A DNA stretch of 64,000 bases, taken from the NCBI GenBank assembly GCA_030431475.1, contig JAUIJD010000007.1, forward strand, positions 46,288-110,287, read 5' to 3'. Shown piece by piece: positions 54,781-64,000 of the stretch. A program made the translations under genes and the position numbers. The DNA comes from Verrucomicrobiia bacterium (GTDB lineage: Bacteria > Verrucomicrobiota > Verrucomicrobiia > Verrucomicrobiales > Akkermansiaceae). Each line of letters starts with the position of its first letter. Position 1 is the first letter of the stretch. Under the pieces are notes generated by a model. That model was not told the DNA's origin, made no database searches, and saw nothing but the letters and a program-made list of their open reading frames with translations.

Positions 54781-56562
54781 ATGCCGCTGCTGCTCGTCAT
54801 TCGCTACCCCGAGGAGGGTCCGGGCCTGATGGCCTGGGGACGCCGGGCGGCGGATGCGCTGGGGGAGCCGCTGGAGGTCGTGCTCTGCGACGAGGCGGCG
54901 CCGGCGGATGGGATCGGCTGGGTCGAGGACGATTCGGCCCGGCCCGGCTACCTCGAAGAACTCGGCGAGGAGGAACGCTGGGGGCGGGTGCGCCTCGATC
55001 GTGCGCTCGAGGCGCTGGTCGGCGAATCGGCACGCCTGAAGTTCCTGCTGATCGGCAAGCACAACTCCGGCCGTGGCGACCAGGACTCGCCGGAGCGCCG
55101 GCTGTCGCGGGCGATCTTCGACCAGGCGAAGTGCGCGGTGGGCGTGCTCCGTTTGCCGGAAGAAGGCCGCGACTGGGCCGGTCGGGTGCTGGTCCCCTGC
55201 GCCGGCGGGCCGCACTCGCGCACCGCCCTGAGGATGGCCGAGAAACTGGCGGGGGAGGGGGCGACGGCCTTCTTCGTCGAGCCGGACGTCGATGAAGTCT
55301 CGCGGGACGTCGGCGCGAAGTTGCTGGAGAAGGCGATCCTGCGTGCCGGGGTCGATCCGGCGGCGGTCACCCGCAAGGTGGCCCTCGGGGTGAAGGTCTC
55401 CGACGAGATCCGCCGCGAGGCCGAGGAGGGCGACTACGAGCTGCTGATCATCGGCGCCAGCAATACCGGCACCCTGAGGGCCAAGCTTTTCGGCACGGTG
55501 CCGGACCGTCTCCTGCGCCGTCGCGGCGGCCTGGCAATCGCGGTCGTGCGCGCCGCGAAACCCACCGGCGAGCGGCTGCGCTCGGCGCTCGGGACCTTCT
55601 TGCGGCTGAAGGTTCCGCAGCTCGAGCGCGACGAGCGCGTGGCGCTGGTCGATGAGGTCGAGGGCAAGGCCCGGTGGACCTTCGACTTCGCGGCCCTGAT
55701 GCTGCTGGCGACCGCAATCGCCGCGCTCGGCCTGCTGGCCGACTCGGCCGCGGTGGTGATCGGGGCGATGCTGGTCGCGCCGCTGATGACGCCGCTGATC
55801 GGCGGCGGGCTGGCACTGGTGCAGGGCAACTGGCCGCTGTGGCGGCGCAGTCTGTGGGCGGTGCTGATGGGTTTCTTCGCCGCGCTGGGCGTCGGTCTGC
55901 TGGCGGGCCTCGGCGCGCGGCTGCTCGGCTTCGGTCTCACCGGCGAGCTGGGGGCTCGCGGCGAGCCGACCCTGCTCGACCTCGGCGTCGCCTTCATTTC
56001 GGGGGTCGCCGCCTCCTACTGCCTCGCGCGTCCCTCCTTGAGTGGGGCGCTGGCCGGAGTGGCGATCGCCGCCGCATTGGTGCCGCCGATCGCCACGGTG
56101 GGCATCACGCTGTCGCTCGGCGAGACCGCCACGTCCCGCGGCGCCGCGCTGCTTTTCGGCACCAACGTCGTCGCCATCGTCCTCGGCGCGGCGACGAACT
56201 TCTTTCTCGCCGGCATCCGCGGCCAGGGCTCGTCGGGCGCGTGGGCGCGGCGGCTCGTGATCGTGCTCGCGCTCGCCTGCGCCGGGCTGGCGGTCCCCCT
56301 GACCTCGGTGCTGGTCGGCAAGGTCACCGAGCCGCGGCTGCTTGAGCAGCGGTTGTCCGCGGTCGCGGAAAAGGATGGCTACCGGCTGTTGAAGCTCCGC
56401 CGGACCCGCGAGGCCGGGGGGCGCCGGATCGAGGTCGAGCTCGCCGGGGCCGAGGCGCCCGGAGATTCCCTCGTGCAGGCCCTTCGCCGCGCCGCCGAGG
56501 CGGAAACGGCCGGCCCGGTCCGGCTGCGGGTCCGCACGCTGCTCGAGCGGGAGGCCGAGTGA
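54781..56562 (+). CDS. Usp-domain protein fused to DUF389 membrane domain
   Basis: 593 aa. Residues 1-265 form two Usp-like nucleotide-binding domains (the second has LLIIGASNTGTLRAKLFGTVPDRLLRRR). Residues 290-510 are a DUF389 (TIGR00341-type) membrane domain with about six TM helices: ADSAAVVIGAMLVAPLMTPLIGGGLALVQGN, VAFISGVAASYCLARPSLSGALAGVAIAAALVPPIATVGI and LLFGTNVVAIVLGA. A soluble C-terminal tail follows. It looks like a stress- or nucleotide-gated membrane protein, with the transported substance unknown. It starts at the ATG at 54781 and is divergent from the PDT-like gene. Confidence 0.88.
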   Translation: MPLLLVIRYPEEGPGLMAWGRRAADALGEPLEVVLCDEAAPADGIGWVEDDSARPGYLEELGEEERWGRVRLDRALEALVGESARLKFLLIGKHNSGRGDQDSPERRLSRAIFDQAKCAVGVLRLPEEGRDWAGRVLVPCAGGPHSRTALRMAEKLAGEGATAFFVEPDVDEVSRDVGAKLLEKAILRAGVDPAAVTRKVALGVKVSDEIRREAEEGDYELLIIGASNTGTLRAKLFGTVPDRLLRRRGGLAIAVVRAAKPTGERLRSALGTFLRLKVPQLERDERVALVDEVEGKARWTFDFAALMLLATAIAALGLLADSAAVVIGAMLVAPLMTPLIGGGLALVQGNWPLWRRSLWAVLMGFFAALGVGLLAGLGARLLGFGLTGELGARGEPTLLDLGVAFISGVAASYCLARPSLSGALAGVAIAAALVPPIATVGITLSLGETATSRGAALLFGTNVVAIVLGAATNFFLAGIRGQGSSGAWARRLVIVLALACAGLAVPLTSVLVGKVTEPRLLEQRLSAVAEKDGYRLLKLRRTREAGGRRIEVELAGAEAPGDSLVQALRRAAEAETAGPVRLRVRTLLEREAE

Positions 56563-56742
56563 CACGGAGCTCGGGTTGCAGAACCGGCCAGGGGTTCGGT
56601 TCGGCCTTGAGGGCGGGGCGGGCGCGACAGCGTCGCGCGTCCCGGGGGGATCCGCGCCGTCCGCCGCCGCCATGGCGACCGATTCGACGCGAAACTTCCC
56701 TTGCGTTCCCTTGATTCCCCGGCTATCCCCGCCGCCCGCCCG

Positions 56743-57630
56743 ATGCCGGAGACCTCTGACAAATCCCTCAAGCTGGCCCTGCCGAAAGGCAGCCTGCAGC
56801 AACCGACCCTCGATCTCTTCGAGAAGGCCGGCTACAACATCTACGTCTCGTCGCGCGGCTACCGCCCGGCCTCCGATGACTCCGAGCTCGATCTCTACCT
56901 GATCCGCGCTCAGGAGATCGGCCGCTACATCGGTCAGGGTTTCATCGACTGCGGTATTACCGGGCTCGACTGGGGCACCGAGGCCCGCAGCGAGCTGGTC
57001 GACCTCGCCGAGCTGCCCTACTCGCGCGCCACCGTGCGCCCGACCAAGTGGGTGCTGGTCGTCCCGGAGGATTCCCCGATCCAGAAGCCTGAGGATCTCG
57101 AGGGCAAGCGCATCGCCACCGAAGGCGTCGGCATCACCGAGCGCTACCTCGCGGAAAAGGGCATCAAGGCCGAGGTCGAGTTCTCCTGGGGCGCCACCGA
57201 GGTCAAGGTGCCCGACCTGGTCGATGCCATCGTCGATGTCACCGAGACCGGCAACTCGATCCGCGCCAACAAGCTGCGCATCGTCGATACGCTGCTGACT
57301 TCCTTCCCGCACTTCTACGCCGGCACCGAGGCCGCCGCGGACCCGTGGAAGCGGGAGAAAATGGAGCGCATCTGCCTGCTGTTGAAGGCCGCGCTCGACG
57401 CCCGCGACAAGGTGGGCTTGAAAATGAATCTTCCCGAGGACAAGTTGTCCGTCCTGCTCGACCGCCTGCCCTCGCTGCGGCGGCCGACCATCTCCCAACT
57501 CGCCGACGGCGGCTGGGTGGCCGTCGAGGCCGTGGTCGCCGAGTCGGTCGTGCGCGACATCATCCCCGAGCTCAAGCAGCTCGGCGCCGAAGGCATCATC
57601 GAATACCCGCTCAACAAGCTCGTCAGCTGA
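56743..57630 (+). CDS. hisG: ATP phosphoribosyltransferase, long form
   Basis: 295 aa. It catalyses the first step of histidine synthesis (ATP + PRPP). The catalytic part shows KLALPKGSLQQPTLDLFEKAGY, the IATEGVGITERYLAEKGI region and DAIVDVTETGNSIRANKLRIVD. The C-terminal regulatory (ACT-like) domain is present (about 220-295), so this is the HisZ-independent long form and should be feedback-inhibited by histidine. The start at 56743 is by homology. The COX24-like peptide gene follows after 49 bp. Confidence 0.97.
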   Translation: MPETSDKSLKLALPKGSLQQPTLDLFEKAGYNIYVSSRGYRPASDDSELDLYLIRAQEIGRYIGQGFIDCGITGLDWGTEARSELVDLAELPYSRATVRPTKWVLVVPEDSPIQKPEDLEGKRIATEGVGITERYLAEKGIKAEVEFSWGATEVKVPDLVDAIVDVTETGNSIRANKLRIVDTLLTSFPHFYAGTEAAADPWKREKMERICLLLKAALDARDKVGLKMNLPEDKLSVLLDRLPSLRRPTISQLADGGWVAVEAVVAESVVRDIIPELKQLGAEGIIEYPLNKLVS

Positions 57631-57679
57631 GGGCGGAGAGAAACTTTCCTAGCAACCGAACCCCGAAACTGAAACCACC

Positions 57680-57784
57680 ATGGGCTCGCTCAAAAAGCGC
57701 CGTAAGGCCAAGATCAGCAAGCACAAGCGCCGTAAGCGCATGAAGCAGAACCGCCACAAGAAGCGGCTCCGCTACAAGTCCTGA
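57680..57784 (+). CDS. Very small AURKAIP1/COX24-type basic protein
   Basis: 34 aa: starts [12 protein letters not shown], ends KRLRYKS, with 18 Lys/Arg and several His. This is the pattern of the small AURKAIP1/COX24 (mS38-related, bS22-like) ribosome-associated proteins found in Verrucomicrobia, Bacteroidetes and relatives: KKRRxKxxKHKxRKRxKxxRHKKR. In such genomes it is a ribosomal 30S component or associated factor. A terminator follows 53 bp after its stop, and it is likely co-transcribed with hisG. The short length makes it easy to miss. Confidence 0.85.
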   Translation: MGSLKKRRKAKISKHKRRKRMKQNRHKKRLRYKS

Positions 57785-57837
57785 CGCGCTTCGCGTCGGC
57801 GACGGCTTGATCTGATCCAAGCACACCAATCCAAGCA

Positions 57838-57865
57838 GGGATCCGGGCAACCGGGTCCCTTGTTT
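57838..57865 (+). terminator. Intrinsic terminator of the hisG unit
   Basis: GGGATCCGG (57838-57846), GCAA tetraloop, CCGGGTCCC (57851-57859) with one G-T pair, then TTGTTT. Confidence 0.85.
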
Positions 57866-57985
57866 GGCGTACGGATGGGAGGGCGGATGCCCTTCTCCGC
57901 CGGCGTGGCGGCTTCGCGGGTCTGGCCAGACGCCATCGGGTCGTCCAGAATGCGCCCGGTCCGAGGAAGTTCGGCCTGAGACCTC

Positions 57986-58291
57986 ATGGAAACGCCTCGT
58001 CCACCCCGCCCACCGGTCTTCAGAGTGCTGACCCTGCTGACGCCTTTTTCCTTTGTAGTCGTCGCCTTTCTGCTCATCCGCGCGTCGCCCGGACGCGACG
58101 AGTTCCAGTGGCTTCCCGACGGCTTCGGCCACGCCTTTGTGGCGCTGCTCGTTCATCTCGCGGCCTGTGTGGTGTTCTCGGGAGTTTCCATCGCAAGGGG
58201 TGAGGCGCGGCGACTGGCGACACTGGTCCTGTCGATTCCCGCCGCCATCATGCTGCTAGGATTGTTGGGCTGGATGTTGGGATCCCCCTGA
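57986..58291 (+). CDS. Small membrane protein, unknown function
   Basis: 101 aa with three likely TM helices (about 14-32, 48-66 and 77-97). Pro-rich N-terminus (PRPPRPPVFR). No family recognised. The ATG at 57986 lies about 200 bp after the hisG terminator. The 215 bp after it, up to the convergent DUF2927-type gene, show no feature. Confidence 0.6.
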   Translation: METPRPPRPPVFRVLTLLTPFSFVVVAFLLIRASPGRDEFQWLPDGFGHAFVALLVHLAACVVFSGVSIARGEARRLATLVLSIPAAIMLLGLLGWMLGSP

Positions 58292-58505
58292 TGCCCGGGG
58301 CGTGCGTTCGCAGCAGCGGTTGGACCACGGAGTCCGCCCGATCCACGGCCGGGCTTCCGGCGACGGCGCCGCTTCCTCTGCGCCGCTTGCCGCGATCCTC
58401 CCGTCGCGATTTCGCTGTGGCGAACTCCTCCGCTCCGGATGCGGAGGATCCTGCCAGTGAGCAGAGTGATCTGCCGGAATGGCCGGAGCCTTCCGGGGGC
58501 TGGGA

Positions 58506-59192
58506 TCATTCCCCCCAGTGCCGCGCGTAGGCCACGCCGACCTCGAGGCCGCCGTCGCCCGGTTCGAGGTGCCGGTAGAGGAGTCGCAGCATGCGCCGGT
58601 CCAGCTCACCGAGGACGGGCGCCTTGCCGTGGTCGCCATCCCTGGAGAAGAGCACGCTGTCCGGCGTCACCGTCGTGTCGCCGAGCGGTCCGAGCGACTG
58701 GGTCAGCTCCTCGAGCAGCGTGTGCCGGCGCATCGCGCCGTCGACCTTGTCGGTGGCGATCATCACGGTGGCCTCGAGGATGAAGCGACCGGCCGTGTTC
58801 CAGCGGACGTGGACGTAGCCGTCGAGGTTGCCCGGGACCTCGAAGCCCCGGTCCCGGCCGATCTCCTGAAAACGGGCCTCGGGAACGAGATGGACGCGGA
58901 TGCGGCGCTCCGTCTTCGGCACCTCGACGAGGGTCAGTTGGATGTCGCTTCCCTTCAGCGCGGTGTTCAGTTCGTCGACGACTCCGCGGAGGAGTTCCTT
59001 GTCGCCGCCTTCGGCCAGCACCACTTCCGGCGCCTCCTTCCAGCGGAGCACCCGGCCGTTGCCCTCGCCGAACTCCTTGATCAGGAGGGTTTCGCGGAGG
59101 TAGCGCAGGACGGCGCTCTCGGCGGGAGCCTCGTCGGCCGCCACCGCTCCGGCCGCCACGACTCCCATCAGGAGAAGAACCCATCGTTTCAT
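58506..59192 (-). CDS. Secreted DUF2927-family protein
   Basis: 228 aa. Signal peptide at 1-19 (KRWVLLLMGVVAAGAVA). The pattern RVLRWKEAPEVVLAEGG, then LTLVEVPKTERRIRVHL, then HTLLEELTQSLGPLGD followed by SVLF matches DUF2927, whose EE-TQ motif suggests a metalloprotease-like fold with a degenerate active site. Its role is unknown. Divergent from alaS (151 bp between starts). Confidence 0.82.
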   Translation of the reverse strand: MKRWVLLLMGVVAAGAVAADEAPAESAVLRYLRETLLIKEFGEGNGRVLRWKEAPEVVLAEGGDKELLRGVVDELNTALKGSDIQLTLVEVPKTERRIRVHLVPEARFQEIGRDRGFEVPGNLDGYVHVRWNTAGRFILEATVMIATDKVDGAMRRHTLLEELTQSLGPLGDTTVTPDSVLFSRDGDHGKAPVLGELDRRMLRLLYRHLEPGDGGLEVGVAYARHWGE

Positions 59193-59343
59193 GGCGGGCA
59201 TCGTCCGGTGGCCCTGCTCCCGCGGCAAGCCCGGGCTGGCGGCGATGCCGGCGCCCTCCCGGGGTCCAAGACCCGCCCTTGATTCCGGCGCGGCTTTTCT
59301 CCAAGTTCCCGGCCCTTTCGCTCTCAACGACTTGCCCGCGACC

Positions 59344-62166
<2,823 letters not shown>

Positions 62167-62208
62167 GAATTACGGAAGGCGTCGTACGTGGTTCCTTCCG
62201 AGGGGGGG

Positions 62209-63162
62209 CTACATGCCGCTGAGGTCTGACGAGCCCTCCGTCTCCTCCACGGGATCGACCAGCTCGCGGAAGCGTGCCTCCCACTCACGGGCCTGGCTGT
62301 GGCCGATGTTCTTCTTCAGGTGCTCCAGCAGCGCCACCGCGGCCCGCTGCTCGTCGCCGGCTTTGAAAAGGTCCTCCTCCATGTCCCAGATCAGCTCGGG
62401 ACGCCGCTCGGACAAAAACTTGTCACGCGCGAGGCTCTGGCCCTCCTCGTCGGAATCGCCGGACCAGAAGCCGCGGGCGACCTCCTCGAAGTGGATCCGG
62501 CGCTTCCAGGCGTTGCGGAGTGGGTCGGGCTCGCCGGCGGCACGCAGGGCGGGGAAGATGAGCTGGTGGAAAGGCAGATCGACACGAACGTTGCCGCGGT
62601 TGTGTTGCAGCGGCGACATCGGCCAGTCCTCAATCTTGTAGCCGGTGAGACCGTAGGCGCGGGCAAAGACGGTCGAGCTCACCGATTGGCCGAGGATGCC
62701 GAGGTGATGCCGCAGTTCCTCCGGGGTGCGGTAGATGGCTTCCAGGGCCTGCAGCACTTCATCGGCGAGCTGGTGCTTCTCGGTCGGCGCGGTCGCCGCC
62801 TTCATCGTCAGCACCGTCCAACGAAGCTGGTGTCGCAACGCGAGCGCATGGCCCTCGTCATCGAGCCGGTCCTTGTTGCGCCGTTTCCAGTCGCGGAAGT
62901 CGGACGACTTGCGTTCCCGCTCCTCGAAATCGACTTTCTCGACGCACTTCACGTAGAGCGCCGTCGCCGCCTCCTCGCTCTTCAGGGCGGCCGCAAAATC
63001 GGCCGCGGCTCCGTCGAGTCGCTTCGAGGCGTGCTGCGTGGCTTCGCCGCGCACCGAATCGAGGGCCTCGATCAAGGCCTGCCGATCCGCTTCGGTGAGC
63101 GGTTCGGCCGCGGCCGAAGACCAGCCGATGGCGGCGGAGAGGAGCAGGGTTACGGGTTTCAT
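62209..63162 (-). CDS. Secreted hypothetical protein
   Basis: 317 aa. Signal peptide at 1-19 (KPVTLLLSAAIGWSSAAA). The mature part is mainly alpha-helical and rich in charged residues, with segments such as EATQHASKRLDGAAADFAAALKSEEAATALYVKCVEKVDFEE. No recognisable enzyme motif. It is convergent with alaS. Probably periplasmic; homologues would be expected in related Verrucomicrobia. Confidence 0.7.
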   Translation of the reverse strand: MKPVTLLLSAAIGWSSAAAEPLTEADRQALIEALDSVRGEATQHASKRLDGAAADFAAALKSEEAATALYVKCVEKVDFEERERKSSDFRDWKRRNKDRLDDEGHALALRHQLRWTVLTMKAATAPTEKHQLADEVLQALEAIYRTPEELRHHLGILGQSVSSTVFARAYGLTGYKIEDWPMSPLQHNRGNVRVDLPFHQLIFPALRAAGEPDPLRNAWKRRIHFEEVARGFWSGDSDEEGQSLARDKFLSERRPELIWDMEEDLFKAGDEQRAAVALLEHLKKNIGHSQAREWEARFRELVDPVEETEGSSDLSGM

Positions 63163-63212
63163 CGGGAGACTTCTGCCACAAAGAAACCCCGACTTCCAGC
63201 GGTGGTTGCGGG

Positions 63213-63998
63213 TCAGATGAATTGGTCTTCCAAGGCACGAAGCTCTTCCGGAGGGGTGTGGACGCCGGCGCTGAGGCCGATGCAACGGGCGTCGCCAGGG
63301 TCGATGGGTTCGTTTGGGCCGCCGAGGAGGATCGCCGGCTTCCCAAGGCAACGGGCCGCTTCGTAGAGGGCCTGACCGGAGCGATCCGCCCGGTCCGCCA
63401 GGACCACGATCAGATCGCAACGGGGGGCCAGCGCCGCCAGCGCCTTCTCGCGGCGGACCAGGGCCGGACACCGGGTGTCCATGGCGACGAGGTCGGCATC
63501 CGGGTGGCGCATCCGCAGCGCCAGCTCGATCGTGGCGAAGCGGCGCTCCCCGAGACCGGTCTGGCACAGCAGGCCGGTTCGCGGGGCGAAGGGAAGCCCG
63601 GCGGCGCCGTCGGCGTCATCGACCACGATGACGCCGTCGCCGACCAGTGCCCGGCATTCCGGATCATCCCGGAAGCCTGCCACCACGATGCGCCGCCCTT
63701 CGCCGGCCAGCAGGGTCTTCATCGCATGCAGGCGCTTCACGGCGGGCAGCGTGAGATCAATCAGCTCGTGTCCGGCCGCCCTCCAGGCACGACGCCAGGC
63801 CGGGGCGATCCCGTCCATGGGGATCACCACCCGCCGGGTCGGGGCCGCCTCGTCCTCGGCGTGACCCTCGAGGGCGCCGTGGCGGCGGGCCCGGTCCAGA
63901 AGTGCGCGGTGCGGGCCCGGCGCCCCCAACAGCGTCAAGGGCCCGGCAGACAGACGCCCCTCCAAGGTCCTCACGGCATCCCGCGCCTCCTGACTCAT
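63213..63998 (-). CDS. IspH/LytB-like protein lacking two of the three cluster cysteines
   Basis: 261 aa visible. It aligns by eye with IspH (HMBPP reductase) across its length. GPHRALLDRA matches GFCAGVDRA with Arg31 for the first cluster Cys; PMDGIAPAWR matches SAHGVSQAVR; DLTLPAVKRLH matches DATCPLVTKVH with Leu84 for the second Cys. GFRDDPE matches GHAGHPE with both His lost; CQTGL matches TQTTL; DTRCPA matches DICYAT, keeping the third Cys (Cys177); GLSAGVHTPPEEL matches GVTAGASAPDIL. With only one ligand left, the classic [4Fe-4S] chemistry is very unlikely. The start is 2 bp from the window edge, so the gene may be longer. Function unknown. Confidence 0.75.
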   Translation of the reverse strand: MSQEARDAVRTLEGRLSAGPLTLLGAPGPHRALLDRARRHGALEGHAEDEAAPTRRVVIPMDGIAPAWRRAWRAAGHELIDLTLPAVKRLHAMKTLLAGEGRRIVVAGFRDDPECRALVGDGVIVVDDADGAAGLPFAPRTGLLCQTGLGERRFATIELALRMRHPDADLVAMDTRCPALVRREKALAALAPRCDLIVVLADRADRSGQALYEAARCLGKPAILLGGPNEPIDPGDARCIGLSAGVHTPPEELRALEDQFI

Positions 63999-64000
63999 CC

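Overview
The window is a 64 kb, GC-rich, gene-dense bacterial chromosome segment. Several things together point to the Verrucomicrobiota (Verrucomicrobiae/Verrucomicrobiales-like) rather than any other phylum: a PEP-CTERM secreted protein beside a sulfatase and a heparinase-like lyase, an ECF sigma factor next to a zinc-ribbon Ser/Thr kinase, a tiny AURKAIP1/COX24-type basic protein after hisG, a REP-associated transposase, and REP-like hairpins at many gene ends. This is inference from gene content; no rRNA or tRNA gene was seen.

Layout. 1-4 kb: the end of pntB, then a compact module of response regulator, histidine kinase and a secreted Gly/Lys/Asp repeat protein, with the same two-half-site promoter in front of the regulator and of the repeat protein. 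4-10 kb: a tandem adenylate kinase, a UbiE-like methyltransferase and carB. 9.4-10.4 kb: a REP transposase between inverted REP arrays. 10.4-20.4 kb: a pseudokinase/FGE fusion with a TPR partner, pabB, a cupin, a YdeI-like protein, a parvulin PPIase with rpe, tadA with a COG4324 lipoprotein, a DJ-1-like protein and a sialidase-like protein. 20.4-29.8 kb: a Usp-Mrp(A-G) sodium/proton antiporter operon, an eRF1-like (baeRF) gene, the SbtA/SbtB bicarbonate system and a winged-helix regulator. 29.8-36.3 kb: ECF sigma, Ser/Thr kinase and three secreted proteins. 36.3-41 kb: housekeeping genes holA, rpmE and rpsA, separated by many palindromic repeats. 41.2-48.4 kb: polysaccharide degradation and surface genes (heparinase-like lyase, large sulfatase, PEP-CTERM protein). 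48.9-54.7 kb: an accessory block with a type III restriction-modification pair, DUF488, a HicB-like small protein and a prephenate-dehydratase-like protein. 54.8-64 kb: Usp-DUF389, hisG, the COX24-like peptide, alaS, hypothetical secreted proteins and an IspH-like paralogue that has lost two of its three cluster cysteines.

How the genes may work together. The strongest candidate systems are (i) the two-component/repeat-protein module, in which near-identical CATCTT half-sites 11 bp apart sit the same distance from a -10 element before both the regulator and the repeat protein, the whole being bracketed by 31-bp direct repeats, and (ii) a sodium/bicarbonate/stress group, in which related CACGA-N8-TCGTG palindromes precede the Usp-Mrp operon and the baeRF gene, with a weaker copy between sbtA and the winged-helix regulator. 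Both are hypotheses built from visible sequence similarity.
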